NCBI RefSeq assembly: GCF_001307155.1
Contig: NZ_CP012830.1
Span: 1,667,501 to 1,731,500 of the forward strand
From: Pseudomonas fluorescens
Lineage (GTDB): Bacteria > Pseudomonadota > Gammaproteobacteria > Pseudomonadales > Pseudomonadaceae
Length of the DNA stretch: 64,000 nt
Reading direction: 5' to 3'
A program made the position numbers and the translations under genes. Below, one piece after another: positions 36,377-46,438 of this stretch (positions within the stretch are counted from its first letter, which is position 1; every line of letters begins with the position of its first letter). Below the pieces are notes generated by a model that was not told where the DNA came from, searched no databases, and saw only the letters and a list, made by a program, of their open reading frames with translations.

Positions 36377-37327
36377 TCATTCGATTGTATTCACTCGCCG
36401 TCGATCCTCGCGCGGGCATCGGGCAAACCGCGTCCGATAACTGCGGGTGAAATATGACGGCGATTCAAACCCGCAGGCGATGCTCACTTCCAGCACGCTC
36501 ATGTCGGTCTGGCGCAGCAGCTGCCGGGCTTTTTCCAGTCTTAGCCCCAGGTAGAAATTGCTCGGCGTGTCGTTGAGGTGCAAGCGGAACAGCCGCTCAA
36601 GCTGTCGTCTCGTCACCTTGATCGAATCTGCCAGTTCCAGCGTGCTGAGCGGCGGTTCGCTGTGTTGTTCCATCTCGCCAATTACGTGCACCAGTTTCTT
36701 GTTGCTGATGCCGTAACGCGTGGCGATCTGCATGCGTTGGTGGTCTTTGCGCGGGCGGATGCGCCCGAGCACGAATTGCTCGCTGACCTGGATCGCCAAC
36801 TCGGGGCCGTGAGCCTGGGCGATCAGGTCGAGCATCAGGTCGATAGAGGCTGTGCCACCGGCCGAGGTGATGCGGCGCCGATCGATTTCGAACAGCTCTT
36901 GGGTCACGCTGAGCTGTGGATAAGACTCCTTGAACGCGTCGATGGCTTCCCAGTGCAGGGTCACGCGGTGGCCGTCGAGCAGCCCTGCTTCTGCGAGGAC
37001 AAAACTGCCGGTGTCGATGCCGCCGAGGGTCACGCCGTCGTGATCGAGGCGACGCAGCCAGTGTTCCAGTGTCGGGTTGACGAACTCCAACGGCTCGAAC
37101 CCCGCGACCACCAACAAGGTCGCGCCCTTTTTCAGTGGTTCCAGCGCCGCATCGGCGTTGAGCGACATGCCGTTGCTGGCCAATACCGGACCGCCGTCGG
37201 CGCTCAGCACATGCCAGCGGTACAACTCGCCACGAAAGCGGTTAGCCACCCGAAGCGGTTCGATCGCCGAGATGAAACCGATGGCCGAGAAACCCGGCAT
37301 CAACAGAAAGTAGAAATCCTGGGACAT
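36377..37327 (-). CDS. cdhR: Carnitine catabolism regulator CdhR (AraC family, GATase1-like)
   Basis: A 316-residue regulator: N-terminal DJ-1/PfpI-like (GATase1) sensing domain (about 5-170) and C-terminal AraC helix-turn-helix pair (LADSIKVTRRQLERLF, SVLEVSIACGFESPSYFTRSYR). It is divergent from the caiX-cdhCAB genes and activates them in response to carnitine in P. aeruginosa. The start at 37327 (MSQDFYFLL) matches the family; the frame is open to 37396. It is a paralogue of GbdR, encoded at 43,266. Confidence 0.9.
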   Translation of the reverse strand: MSQDFYFLLMPGFSAIGFISAIEPLRVANRFRGELYRWHVLSADGGPVLASNGMSLNADAALEPLKKGATLLVVAGFEPLEFVNPTLEHWLRRLDHDGVTLGGIDTGSFVLAEAGLLDGHRVTLHWEAIDAFKESYPQLSVTQELFEIDRRRITSAGGTASIDLMLDLIAQAHGPELAIQVSEQFVLGRIRPRKDHQRMQIATRYGISNKKLVHVIGEMEQHSEPPLSTLELADSIKVTRRQLERLFRLHLNDTPSNFYLGLRLEKARQLLRQTDMSVLEVSIACGFESPSYFTRSYRTRFARCPREDRRRVNTIE

Positions 37328-37397
37328 GGAGCGCACTCGGATGGCGGGCAGCGTGTGGACGTTGATACGCCACTTGCAAGCGACAGACAAGAGCACA

Positions 37398-37439
37398 GGT
37401 CGCTGCAGTGCAAGAGCTGGTCGCCGCTGTGCGTTTTCT
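37398..37439. promoter_or_regulatory. Tandem 21-bp direct repeat, candidate CdhR operator
   Basis: GGTCGC-(C/T)GC-TGC-like half-sites start at 37398 and 37419, exactly 21 bp (two helical turns) apart. A third, inverted GCGACA lies at 37380. The position, between cdhR and caiX, and the layout suit an AraC-family activator. Assignment to CdhR is inference. Confidence 0.55.
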
Positions 37440-37520
37440 GCCGGGTTCAGCTGCGTAACTTGACATCACCGGCACGACAGATGCCGGAACCCACAATAAC
37501 GACCTGCCGAGGATCCCACC

Positions 37521-38465
37521 ATGAAACGACTGATCAGCAGCTGCGTTCTCGCACTCAGTGGTACCGCTTTCTTGAGTTCCGGCGCGATGGCTGCCGACCC
37601 CGCCGCCTGCCAGAACGTGCGCATGGGTGTGGTGAACTGGACCGACGTGATCGCCACCAGCGCCATGACCCAGGTCCTGCTCGATGGCCTCGGCTACAAG
37701 ACCAAACAAACCAGTGCTTCCCAGCAAATCATCTTCGCCGGCATCCGCGACCAGCGCCTGGACATGTTCCTCGGCTACTGGAATCCGCTGATGACCCAGA
37801 CCATCACCCCGTTTGTCGCCGGCAAGCAGGTGACCGTCCTGAGTGAACCGAGCCTCAAGGATGCCCGTGCCACCCTGGCCGTGCCGACTTACCTCGCCGA
37901 CAAGGGCCTGAAAACCTTCGCTGATATCGCCAAGTTCGAAAAAGAACTGGGCGGCAAGATCTACGGCATCGAGCCGGGTTCGGGCGCCAACACCCAGATC
38001 AAGGAAATGATCGCCAAGAACCAGTTCGGCCTGGGCAAATTCCAGCTGGTCGAATCCAGTGAGGCCGGCATGCTCGCGGCAGTCGATCGCGCCGTACGCC
38101 GCAACGAAGCCGTGGTGTTCTTCGGCTGGGCGCCGCACCCGATGAACGTCAACGTGAAAATGACCTACCTCACCGGTAGCCAGGACGCCCTGGGTCCGAA
38201 CGAAGGCTCAGCCACCGTCTGGACCGTGACCGCCCCGAACTACGCCAGCCAGTGCCCGAACGTCAGCCGCTTGCTGAGCAACCTGACCTTCACCGCCGAA
38301 GACGAGAGCCGGATGATGCAGCCGCTGCTCGATCACAAGGACGCTTTCGAATCAGCCAAGCAATGGCTCAAGGATCACCCGCAAGACAAGCAACGCTGGC
38401 TTGAAGGTGTGACCACGTTCGACGGCAAACCGGCTGCCGAGAACCTGCAACTGAGCAGTCAATAA
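37521..38465 (+). CDS. caiX: Carnitine ABC transporter substrate-binding protein CaiX
   Basis: A 314-residue periplasmic protein of the glycine betaine/choline-binding (OpuAC) family. Signal peptide ends near SGAMAADP. It is a paralogue of ChoX at 46,624; both have the WTDVIAT / GLGYKTK type start and a GWAPHPMN segment. There is no permease gene beside it, which fits the known model in which CaiX delivers carnitine to the ChoWV (CbcWV) core. It is the first gene of the carnitine operon under CdhR. Confidence 0.92.
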   Translation: MKRLISSCVLALSGTAFLSSGAMAADPAACQNVRMGVVNWTDVIATSAMTQVLLDGLGYKTKQTSASQQIIFAGIRDQRLDMFLGYWNPLMTQTITPFVAGKQVTVLSEPSLKDARATLAVPTYLADKGLKTFADIAKFEKELGGKIYGIEPGSGANTQIKEMIAKNQFGLGKFQLVESSEAGMLAAVDRAVRRNEAVVFFGWAPHPMNVNVKMTYLTGSQDALGPNEGSATVWTVTAPNYASQCPNVSRLLSNLTFTAEDESRMMQPLLDHKDAFESAKQWLKDHPQDKQRWLEGVTTFDGKPAAENLQLSSQ

Positions 38466-38551
38466 ACCCGAATGAATCCCCTCTTCGCAGCCGGTTTCGG
38501 CTGCGAGCGGGCCCGCTACGCCCAAAAATCATGTCTGAAGGAAACCGCACC

Positions 38552-39439
38552 ATGAACCACGACGTCATCATCACCTGCGCACTCACCGGTGCTGGCGACA
38601 CGACCGCCAAAAGCCCACACGTGCCGGTCACCCCGAAACAGATCGCAGCCGCTGCCGTGGAAGCCGCCAAAGCCGGCGCCACCGTGGTCCACTGCCACGT
38701 GCGCAACCCTGAAACCGGCAAGTTCAGCCGCGATGTGGCGCTGTACCGTGAAGTGATGGAGCGCATCCGCGAAGCGGACGTCGACATCATCGTCAACCTG
38801 ACGGCTGGCATGGGCGGCGACCTGGAAATCGGCGCTGGCGAAAACCCGATGGAGTTCGGCCCGAACACCGACCTGGTCGGTCCGCTGACCCGTCTGGCTC
38901 ACGTTGAAGAGCTGCTGCCGGAAATCTGCACGCTCGATTGCGGCACCCTGAATTTCGGCGACGGCGACACCATTTACGTCTCCACCCCGGCCCAGCTGCG
39001 CGCTGGCGCCAAACGCATTCAAGAGCTGGGCGTGAAGGCCGAGCTGGAAATTTTCGACACCGGTCACCTGTGGTTCGCCAAACAGCTGATCAAGGAAGGC
39101 CTGCTCGACGACCCGCTGTTCCAGCTGTGCCTGGGCATCCCATGGGGCGCACCGGCTGACACCACCACCATGAAAGCCATGGTCGACAACTTGCCGGCCA
39201 ATGCGGTCTGGGCCGGGTTCGGCATCGGTCGCATGCAAATGCCGATGGCCGCTCAAGCGGTGCTGCTGGGTGGCAACGTGCGGGTCGGGCTGGAAGACAA
39301 CATCTGGCTGGATCGCGGCGTACTGGCGACCAACGGCCAACTGGTCGAGCGCGCCAGCGAAATCCTCAGCCGCCTCGGTGCCCGCGTCCTGACCCCAGCC
39401 GAAGGCCGGGCGAAGATGGGCCTGACCAAGCGCGGTTAA
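38552..39439 (+). CDS. cdhC: 3-dehydrocarnitine cleavage enzyme CdhC (BKACE/DUF849)
   Basis: A 295-residue beta-keto acid cleavage enzyme. It condenses 3-dehydrocarnitine with acetyl-CoA, giving betainyl-CoA and acetoacetate. The zinc-ligand segment VVHCHVRNP (about 47-55) and the VNLTAGMGG and HLWFA segments match the family. The start at 38552 (MNHDVIIT) has AAGGA about 9 bases upstream; an ATG at 38531 is in frame but poorly placed. It follows caiX after about 85 bp. Confidence 0.92.
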   Translation: MNHDVIITCALTGAGDTTAKSPHVPVTPKQIAAAAVEAAKAGATVVHCHVRNPETGKFSRDVALYREVMERIREADVDIIVNLTAGMGGDLEIGAGENPMEFGPNTDLVGPLTRLAHVEELLPEICTLDCGTLNFGDGDTIYVSTPAQLRAGAKRIQELGVKAELEIFDTGHLWFAKQLIKEGLLDDPLFQLCLGIPWGAPADTTTMKAMVDNLPANAVWAGFGIGRMQMPMAAQAVLLGGNVRVGLEDNIWLDRGVLATNGQLVERASEILSRLGARVLTPAEGRAKMGLTKRG

Positions 39440-39475
39440 ACCACACCACACCTATCACCTGTAGGTGCGAGCTTT

Positions 39476-39607
39476 TGTGGCGAGGGGGCTTGCCCCCGTT
39501 CGGCTGCGAAGCAGTCGTAAACCGGCCGATGCGCTTTTACTGACAGACCGCATTGGCTGATTTTGGGGCCGCTTCGCGACCCAACGGGGGCAAGCCCCCT
39601 CGCCACA
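39476..39607. repeat. REPIN-like element 7 (G-rich variant)
   Basis: Outer arms GTGGCGAGGGGGCTTGCCCC and complement, i.e. the GGGGGC/GCCCCC form, flank an inner pair CTGCGAAGCAGTCG / CGCTTCGCGACC. It lies between cdhC and cdhA inside the operon. Confidence 0.87.
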
Positions 39608-39654
39608 CAAGCTCGCTCCTACATTGGATCACCGAATACTTCCAGGAATTTGCC

Positions 39655-40620
39655 ATGAGCTTTATCACCGAAATCAAAACATTCGCCGCGCTGGGCAGTG
39701 GTGTCATCGGCAGCGGCTGGGTATCCCGTGCCCTCGCCCATGGCCTTGATGTGGTGGCCTGGGACCCGGCGCCCGGCGCCGAAGTCGCGCTGCGCAAACG
39801 TGTCGCCAATGCCTGGGGTGCGCTGGAGAAACAGGGCCTGGCACCCGGCGCTTCGCAAGATCGCCTGCGCTTTGTCGCAACCATCGAAGAATGCGTGCGG
39901 GATGCCGACTTCATCCAGGAAAGCGCCCCGGAACGCCTTGAACTGAAGCTCGAACTGCACAGCAAAATCAGCGCGGCGGCCAAGCCCAATGCACTGATCG
40001 GTTCCAGCACTTCAGGGCTGTTGCCGAGCGAGTTCTACGAGGGCTCGACCCACCCGGAACGTTGCGTGGTCGGCCATCCGTTCAACCCGGTTTACCTGCT
40101 GCCACTGGTGGAAGTGGTCGGTGGCAAGAACACTGCGCCAGAAGCGGTGCAGGCAGCGATGAAAGTCTACGAATCGCTGGGCATGCGCCCGCTACATGTG
40201 CGCAAGGAAGTACCGGGCTTCATCGCTGACCGTCTGCTCGAAGCGCTGTGGCGCGAGGCACTGCACCTGGTCAACGACGGCGTGGCAACCACCGGTGAAA
40301 TCGACGATGCGATTCGGTTTGGCGCCGGGCTGCGCTGGTCGTTCATGGGCACGTTCCTGACCTACACCCTGGCCGGTGGCGATGCCGGTATGCGGCACTT
40401 CATGGCGCAATTCGGTCCGGCGTTGCAACTGCCATGGACTTACCTGCCCGCACCGGAATTGACCGACAAGCTGATCGACGACGTGGTCGACGGCACCAGC
40501 GATCAACTGGGCAAACACAGCATTTCAGCGCTGGAACGCTATCGTGACGATTGCTTGCTGGCGGTGCTGGAGGCGGTGAAGACCACCAAGGCCAAACATG
40601 GCATGACCTTCAGCGAATAA
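39655..40620 (+). CDS. cdhA: L-carnitine dehydrogenase CdhA
   Basis: A 321-residue NAD-dependent dehydrogenase of the 3-hydroxyacyl-CoA dehydrogenase family that oxidises carnitine to 3-dehydrocarnitine. The Rossmann motif GSGVIGSGW opens the protein, and the catalytic histidine is in [11 protein letters not shown]. The start at 39655 has AGGA 8 bases upstream; the frame is open through the REPIN element before it. It is flanked by REPIN elements on both sides. Confidence 0.92.
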   Translation: MSFITEIKTFAALGSGVIGSGWVSRALAHGLDVVAWDPAPGAEVALRKRVANAWGALEKQGLAPGASQDRLRFVATIEECVRDADFIQESAPERLELKLELHSKISAAAKPNALIGSSTSGLLPSEFYEGSTHPERCVVGHPFNPVYLLPLVEVVGGKNTAPEAVQAAMKVYESLGMRPLHVRKEVPGFIADRLLEALWREALHLVNDGVATTGEIDDAIRFGAGLRWSFMGTFLTYTLAGGDAGMRHFMAQFGPALQLPWTYLPAPELTDKLIDDVVDGTSDQLGKHSISALERYRDDCLLAVLEAVKTTKAKHGMTFSE

Positions 40621-40632
40621 GCGCAATACCCC

Positions 40633-40765
40633 GTGGCGAGGGAGCTTGCTCCCGCTCGGCCGCGAAGCGGTCGTAAAAACCGGTAAAGGCGTTTTATCTG
40701 ATAGAACGCAACTGCAGGTTTTGGGACTGCTACGCAGTCCAGCGGGAGCGAGCTCCCTCGCCACA
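40633..40765. repeat. REPIN-like element 8 (class A)
   Basis: Standard outer arms and inner pair CCGCGAAGCGGTCG / GGGACTGCTACGCAGTCC, between cdhA and cdhB. Confidence 0.87.
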
Positions 40766-40799
40766 TGTGTTAACCCATGAACATTTGTGGAGCGGCACC

Positions 40800-41276
40800 A
40801 TGCCAGCCCTAACTACCTATACCACCAAAATCATCCCCGACTGGGTCGACTACAACGGCCATCTGCGCGATGCGTTTTACCTGCTGATCTTCAGCTACGC
40901 CACCGATGCGCTGATGGATCAACTGGGCATGGACAGCAACAACCGCGAAGCCAGCGGCAACTCGCTGTTCACCCTCGAACTGCACCTCAACTACCTGCAT
41001 GAAGTGAAGCTCGGCGCCGAGGTCGAGGTTCACACCCAGATCATCGGTCACGACCGTAAACGCCTGCACCTCTATCACAGCCTTCATCTGGTCGGCGAAG
41101 AGCAGGAACTGGCGGGCAACGAACAAATGCTGCTGCACGTCGACCTAGCGGGGCCGCGCTCGGCACCGTTCAGCGAGTCGGTACTGAACAAACTGCGGGC
41201 CATGAGCGCATTGCAATCGGACCTGCCCACCCCTGCCTATATTGGCCGCGTGATCGCCTTACCGCCGGAAAAATAA
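40800..41276 (+). CDS. cdhB: Betainyl-CoA thioesterase CdhB
   Basis: A 158-residue hot-dog fold thioesterase. The motif DWVDYNGHLRDAFYL near the N-terminus supplies the catalytic aspartate of the 4HBT class. It hydrolyses betainyl-CoA to glycine betaine, which then enters the GbcAB route. The start at 40800 has GGAG 7 bases upstream; the frame is open to 40767. It is followed closely by the gamma-butyrobetaine dioxygenase gene. Confidence 0.9.
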   Translation: MPALTTYTTKIIPDWVDYNGHLRDAFYLLIFSYATDALMDQLGMDSNNREASGNSLFTLELHLNYLHEVKLGAEVEVHTQIIGHDRKRLHLYHSLHLVGEEQELAGNEQMLLHVDLAGPRSAPFSESVLNKLRAMSALQSDLPTPAYIGRVIALPPEK

Positions 41277-41297
41277 CAATCAAAACAAGGAGCTCGC

Positions 41298-42461
41298 ATG
41301 AACACCGCCGCCGCTGTTGCCGACTTCCGCAGTTACCCTTTGATCAGTGCATTGACCACCGTGCAAACCCTGGCGGATCACGTGCTGGTGAAGTGGGCCG
41401 ATGGCCGGGTCAGTCCTTTTCATCATCAATGGTTGCGCGACAACTGTCCGTGCCCGGTTTGCGTGTATGCCGTGACCCGTGAACAGGTGCTGGAAATCGT
41501 CGATGTCGCTGAAGATCTGTACCCCGTCGTGGCCCAAGTGGATGCTCAGGGCTGTCTGTCTATCGACTGGCTGGACGGCCATACCAGCCGCTTCGACCCC
41601 GGCTGGTTACGTGCTCACGCCTATGACGACGAATCCCGCGCCGAGCGCAGCGCCGGCAAACCTAAAAGCCAGTTGTGGAACAACCAACTGAAGCTGCCGG
41701 TGTTCGACTATCAGGCGGTAATGGACGATCCCAAGGCGCTGCTGCAATGGCTTCTGGCACTGCGCGATATCGGCCTGACCCAAGTACGCGGCGCCCCCAC
41801 CGAACCCGGCTCACTGACGCACATTGCCAAGCGGATTTCGTTTATCCGCGAGAGCAATTTCGGTGTGCTGTTCAACGTGCAATCCAAGGCCGACGCCGAC
41901 AGCAACGCTTACACCGCATTCAACCTGCCGCTGCACAGCGACCTGCCGACGCGCGAGTTGCAACCGGGGCTGCAATTCCTGCATTGCCTGGTCAATGACG
42001 CGGACGGCGGCGAGAGCATTTTTGTCGACGGTTTTGCCATTGCCGACGCCTTGCGTCAGGAAGACCCCGAGGCCTTCCGTGCGCTGTGCGAGATCCCCGT
42101 GGAGTTTCGCAACAAGGACCGCCACAGCGACTACCGCTGCCTGGCGCCGATCATCGCCCTCGATACGCTGGGACAGGTGTCGGAAATCCGCATGGCGAAT
42201 TTCCTGCGAGGGCCGTTCGATGCTTCGGTCGAGCAGATGCCCAAGCTGTATCGGGCCTATCGACGCTTTATCGCCATGACCCGCGAAGCGCGTTTCCGGC
42301 TCATCACCCGTCTCAACCCCGGTGAAATGTGGTGCTTCGACAACCGCCGAACCCTGCATGCCCGTAACGCTTTCGACCCCACCAGCGGTGCCCGGCATTT
42401 TCAGGGCTGCTACATCGATCGCGATGAATTGCTCTCGCGCATCTTGGTGTTGCAACGCTAG
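41298..42461 (+). CDS. Gamma-butyrobetaine dioxygenase
   Basis: A 387-residue Fe(II)/2-oxoglutarate oxygenase of the BBOX type, which hydroxylates gamma-butyrobetaine to L-carnitine. The N-terminal zinc-binding region (WLRDNCPCPVC) is typical of BBOX, and the iron ligands are H213-x-D215 (HSD) and H354 (RTLHARNAF). An AAGGAG site precedes the start. It lies 21 bp after cdhB, so it should be in the carnitine operon. In P. aeruginosa the corresponding last gene is the acylcarnitine hydrolase hocS, so this strain has a different entry enzyme at that point. Confidence 0.9.
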   Translation: MNTAAAVADFRSYPLISALTTVQTLADHVLVKWADGRVSPFHHQWLRDNCPCPVCVYAVTREQVLEIVDVAEDLYPVVAQVDAQGCLSIDWLDGHTSRFDPGWLRAHAYDDESRAERSAGKPKSQLWNNQLKLPVFDYQAVMDDPKALLQWLLALRDIGLTQVRGAPTEPGSLTHIAKRISFIRESNFGVLFNVQSKADADSNAYTAFNLPLHSDLPTRELQPGLQFLHCLVNDADGGESIFVDGFAIADALRQEDPEAFRALCEIPVEFRNKDRHSDYRCLAPIIALDTLGQVSEIRMANFLRGPFDASVEQMPKLYRAYRRFIAMTREARFRLITRLNPGEMWCFDNRRTLHARNAFDPTSGARHFQGCYIDRDELLSRILVLQR

Positions 42462-42494
42462 ACCGTGTCATCGTTCATCGTCGGAACGCCGCCC

Positions 42495-42561
42495 GGAGCA
42501 AGCCTTGCTCCTACGAGGGTATCTGATTACCCCGCCTGTAGGAGCAAGGCTTGCCCGCGAT
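42495..42561. repeat. REP-type inverted repeat, class B
   Basis: Arms GGAGCAAGCCTTGCTCCTAC and GTAGGAGCAAGGCTTGCCCG. The remaining gap to 42,849 shows no gene. It contains an A-run followed by short G/C-rich stretches but no clear terminator. Confidence 0.75.
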
Positions 42562-42849
42562 GGCGTCGCCTCAGACAACACACCCACACCTGATTCACAG
42601 ACAAAAAAAACCCCGATCAAGCCGTGACAGGATCGAGGCAGAAGTTACTGTTGAGGAGCTGTTGCGCGAGGGTGACCAAACCTTCGTGAAGCCAGCTGAA
42701 TCCAGTGTGCCTACTCCCCACTCACGCAAGTTAGTCGAAAACGACCTGTTCATAGGTATTGCGGCCATTGCGACAAATCGTCCTTGCCCCGCCCCATCAC
42801 CGCTACCAGAATCGAACCACGACACCGTTCCCTGAAGAAGGATTGCGTC

Positions 42850-43113
42850 ATGATGCACGCTGATTTGATTGACCAGGAAGACCTGTTGGGCCAGCTCAAG
42901 GCACGCGGATTTGAAGTCCCGATGGGAGCCACTGCAGAGCAGGCCTGTGAATGCGCGGTACGTGGCCTGGATGACACGCGAGCCTATGAGCTGCGCAAAA
43001 TGGTCAAGGATATGTACACCAGCAGCGCGACTATTCTGCCCGCCGTGCGCCAGGCGATCGACAAGCAACTGCTGCCGGCATTGGCGCTGTACCAGCAGAG
43101 CCGTAGCGCCTGA
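42850..43113 (+). CDS. Small protein of unknown function (87 aa)
   Basis: An 87-residue soluble, mostly helical protein (LLGQLKARGFEVP, RAYELRKMVKDMY, AVRQAIDKQLLPALALYQ) without signal peptide or cysteine motif beyond CECAV. AAGGA lies about 7 bases before the start, which supports translation. It sits between the carnitine operon and gbdR. I do not recognise the family. Confidence 0.6.
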   Translation: MMHADLIDQEDLLGQLKARGFEVPMGATAEQACECAVRGLDDTRAYELRKMVKDMYTSSATILPAVRQAIDKQLLPALALYQQSRSA

Positions 43114-43121
43114 TCACTCTC

Positions 43122-43252
43122 TGTGGCGAGGGAGCTTGCTCCCGCTCGACCGCAAAGCGGTCGCAAATCCGGTAAACGCGTTTGACTGACATTGCGCGTT
43201 CTTCGATTTGGGGCTGCTACGCAGCCCAGCGGGAGCAAGCTCCCTCGCCACA
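43122..43252. repeat. REPIN-like element 9 (class A)
   Basis: Standard outer arms and inner pair CCGCAAAGCGGTCG / GGGCTGCTACGCAGCCC, between the small protein gene and the convergent gbdR. Confidence 0.87.
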
Positions 43253-43265
43253 AAAGCGCGCTCAG

Positions 43266-44369
43266 TTAGAGCCTTACGCTAGCGAAAGTCGACTCGTTAC
43301 GCGCCTGACTCAACGCCGACATCGGCCCGGACAACGGCGCCAGCACCAGTGCCTGCGGGATCGGCATCATTGCCACCTGTTGGGTGGTGTTGGAACCGAC
43401 GCGTTCGTCACGCGGAGGAATGCCGAAGTATTCGCGGTAGCACTTGGAGAAGTGCGGGGTCGACACGAAGCCGCAGACCGAGGCCACTTCGATGATCGAC
43501 ATCGGCGTTTGCTTGAGCAATTGCCGGGCGCGGATCAGCCGCAGCTTGAGGTAGTAGCGCGACGGCGAGCAGTGCAGGTATTTCTGGAACAGCCGCTCCA
43601 GCTGACGACGTGATACCGCGACGTACACCGCCAGTTCATCGAGGTCGATCGGCTCTTCAAGGTTGGCTTCCATCAGCGCGACGATTTCCTGCAACTTCGG
43701 CTGATTGGTGCCCAGCATGTGCTTGAGCGGCACGCGCTGATGATCCTGCTCGTTACGAATGCGCTCGTAGACAAACATTTCCGAGATCGCCGCCGACAAT
43801 TCGCGGCCGTGGTCGCGGCTGATCAGGTGCAACATCATGTCCAGTGGCGCGGTGCCGCCGGAGCTGGTGAACCGGTTACGGTCGAGGGTGAACAAGCGAG
43901 TGCTCATCGCCACTCGCGGGAAAGCTTCCTGCATCGACGCCAGACATTCCCAGTGCACGCTGCAATCGAAACCGTCCAGCAGACCGGCGCAGGCCAGGGC
44001 CCAACTGCCGGTGCAGACAGCGCCAAGACGGCGCGACTGACGGGCCTGGCTTTGCAGCCACGACACGTGTTCACGGGTCACCGTGCGTTGAATGCCGATG
44101 CCGCCACAGACAATCACGGTGTCCAGGGGCGGGGCTTTGTGCATGGAGGCGTCAGGGGTGATTTGCAGGCCGTCACTGGCCCAGACCTGGCCGCCGTCAA
44201 CGGTGAGCGTACTCCAGCGATACAACTCGCGACCGGACAATTGGTTGGCCATGCGCAGGGGTTCTACTGCAGAGGCCAGAGAAATCAGCGTGAAATTGTC
44301 CAGCAGCAAAAAGCCGATGGATTGAGGCGCACGGTTCTGGGGTTGCGCCCCGGAGTTGAACGACGTCAT
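43266..44369 (-). CDS. gbdR: Glycine betaine/dimethylglycine-responsive activator GbdR
   Basis: A 367-residue AraC-family activator with an N-terminal GATase1-like sensor (about 17-190) and a C-terminal double helix-turn-helix (LAVYVAVSRRQLERLF, SIIEVASVCGFVSTPHFSKCYR). In P. aeruginosa it activates gbcA, gbcB, dgc, sox, sdaB and the choline ABC genes when glycine betaine or dimethylglycine is present. The start has GGAG 8-9 bases upstream. It is a paralogue of CdhR. Confidence 0.93.
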   Translation of the reverse strand: MTSFNSGAQPQNRAPQSIGFLLLDNFTLISLASAVEPLRMANQLSGRELYRWSTLTVDGGQVWASDGLQITPDASMHKAPPLDTVIVCGGIGIQRTVTREHVSWLQSQARQSRRLGAVCTGSWALACAGLLDGFDCSVHWECLASMQEAFPRVAMSTRLFTLDRNRFTSSGGTAPLDMMLHLISRDHGRELSAAISEMFVYERIRNEQDHQRVPLKHMLGTNQPKLQEIVALMEANLEEPIDLDELAVYVAVSRRQLERLFQKYLHCSPSRYYLKLRLIRARQLLKQTPMSIIEVASVCGFVSTPHFSKCYREYFGIPPRDERVGSNTTQQVAMMPIPQALVLAPLSGPMSALSQARNESTFASVRL

Positions 44370-44485
44370 CGCGGTATCTCCTCACACAAAGCGGGTGATG
44401 GCCTCAGGCGGAGGCTCTTGTTATGGCCATCGTTCTCTTGCGTGAGACGGGGCTTTGTTATGACAGAGCAATTGCCATGCCTAAA

Positions 44486-44503
44486 ATTGAATGCTCATTC
44501 AAT
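44486..44503. promoter_or_regulatory. Palindrome upstream of gbdR
   Basis: ATTGAATG-CT-CATTCAAT, an 8-bp inverted repeat about 120 bases before the gbdR start. It shares the TTGAA/TTCAA spacing class of the BetI operator at 52,263 but is not identical. The rest of the 445-bp gap (44,370-44,815) shows no gene. Confidence 0.4.
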
Positions 44504-44815
44504 AACTCCTGAAAACGACGTCGCGATGTGTCTATATGTGTCTATAGAGCTCAGTCGATGCGCAAGGGTTATCAGGCTGGCAGATGCCCTACCCCGCGGG
44601 GTGTGAGCAAATCGGTAGCACTTTTGGGAAGCGCATCAAAAGTGCCGGGAAAGAGTGTCACCCCAAGCACAGGTGACGAGCGGTCAGCGCCCGGAATGAC
44701 GTCTGACCGCAGGAGATTTTTGTTGCCTATTTGCGACGCGCTAAAAGGTGGCGCTCAGTTGGATCAGTGTTCACTTAGCGCGCAGTTTTGACTGGTCCAC
44801 TGTGGCGAGGCGATC

Positions 44816-46192
44816 TCAGCACTCAACCGCGCTGACCGCCAACCCACCGCGTGATGTCTCTTTATATTTATCGTGCATGTCGGCGCCGGTATCGCGCATG
44901 GTGCGGATCACCCGGTCCAGCGAGATGAAGTGCTGACCGTCGCCGCGCAAGGCCATTTGTGCAGCATTGATCGCCTTCACCGCGGCAATCGCGTTGCGCT
45001 CGATGCACGGCACCTGCACCAGCCCGCCGACCGGATCGCACGTCAGGCCAAGGTTATGCTCCAGACCGATTTCCGCCGCGTTGCAGAGTTGCTCCGGCGT
45101 CGCCCCAAGAATCTCCGCCAACCCGGCCGCCGCCATCGCGCAAGCCGATCCGACTTCGCCCTGGCAGCCGACTTCAGCGCCGGAAATCGAGGCGTTCTTT
45201 TTACACAGAATCCCGACCGCTGCTGCACCAAGGAAATAGTCGACGACATTAGCGTCCGTCACCGCCTCGCTGAACTTCATGAAGTAGTGCAACACCGCCG
45301 GGATGATTCCCGCTGCGCCGTTAGTCGGTGCCGTGACCATCCGCCCGCCTGCCGCATTTTCTTCGTTAACCGCGAGGGCGAACAGGTTGACCCACTCCAT
45401 GGCGCTCAAGGTCGAGCCGATCACGTTGGGCTTGTTCAGCTCTTGCAGGCTGCGATGCAATTTAGCGGCGCGGCGGCGCACATTCAGGCCACCAGGCAAG
45501 ATGCCTTCGTGCTTGAGGCCCTGCTCGACGCAGTCCTGCATGGCACGCCAGAGTTTCATCAGGCCGCTGCGGATTTCCTCTTCCGAACGCCAGACCTTTT
45601 CGTTCGCCATCATCAACTCGGCGACGCGCAAGTTGTGTTTCTTGCACAGGGCAAGCAGCTCCGCTGCGCTGGAAAAATCGTAAGGCAATACGGTGCTGTC
45701 CAGGTCGACCACGCCGCTTGAAGCCTGCGCCTCATCAACGACAAAACCACCGCCGACTGAATAGTAGGTGTCGCGGTGCAACTCAGCGTTTTCGCCTTCA
45801 GCCACCAGGGTCATCGCATTGGGATGGAATGGCAGGTTCTCATCGATCAGGCGCATGTCCCGCGCCCAGATGAAGGGCACCGGCAAGCGACCATCGAGCA
45901 ACAGGGTATGGGTTTCACGCAAGGTGTCGATGCGAATGCCGATTTGCGACGGGTCAATCGCGTCCGGCCATTCACCCATCAAACCCATGATCACCGCATT
46001 GTCGCTGCCATGACCGATGCCGGTAGCCGACAACGAACCGAACAGCTGGACTTCGATCCGGTGCACCTGCTCCAGAAGCCCCTTCTCGCGCAACGATTCG
46101 ACGAACAACGCCGCAGCGCGCATAGGCCCCACCGTGTGCGAACTTGAGGGGCCAATACCGATTTTGAACAGGTCGAAAACACTGATAGCCAT
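44816..46192 (-). CDS. sdaB: L-serine ammonia-lyase (serine dehydratase)
   Basis: A 458-residue single-chain iron-sulfur serine dehydratase (SSSHTVGPM near the N-terminus; alpha-domain segments [32 protein letters not shown] that carry cluster cysteines). It converts serine to pyruvate and ammonia, the final step that brings betaine-derived carbon into central metabolism. It is divergent from choX, sharing a 430-bp regulatory region with a 21-bp tandem repeat, consistent with GbdR control. Confidence 0.93.
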   Translation of the reverse strand: MAISVFDLFKIGIGPSSSHTVGPMRAAALFVESLREKGLLEQVHRIEVQLFGSLSATGIGHGSDNAVIMGLMGEWPDAIDPSQIGIRIDTLRETHTLLLDGRLPVPFIWARDMRLIDENLPFHPNAMTLVAEGENAELHRDTYYSVGGGFVVDEAQASSGVVDLDSTVLPYDFSSAAELLALCKKHNLRVAELMMANEKVWRSEEEIRSGLMKLWRAMQDCVEQGLKHEGILPGGLNVRRRAAKLHRSLQELNKPNVIGSTLSAMEWVNLFALAVNEENAAGGRMVTAPTNGAAGIIPAVLHYFMKFSEAVTDANVVDYFLGAAAVGILCKKNASISGAEVGCQGEVGSACAMAAAGLAEILGATPEQLCNAAEIGLEHNLGLTCDPVGGLVQVPCIERNAIAAVKAINAAQMALRGDGQHFISLDRVIRTMRDTGADMHDKYKETSRGGLAVSAVEC

Positions 46193-46438
46193 GACTTGCG
46201 AGACTCCTCGATGAGCAGATTCCAGGTGTCAAAGCACCCGGTGACGGAGCTGCTACGCTCAAGCTGCGATCCGCCGAGATAACCGCATCATCGGGCTTTT
46301 GCGATGTCGTTCGACGTCTCACACCGACGTACCCATGCTCACCAACGCCGCTGGCCGCAGACGGCATGTTTTGGCCGTTTTTTTACAGTTCAGAGGACTA
46401 AAAAGCGCTGAATAAAGCTGTAAACGACCTCACCGACA

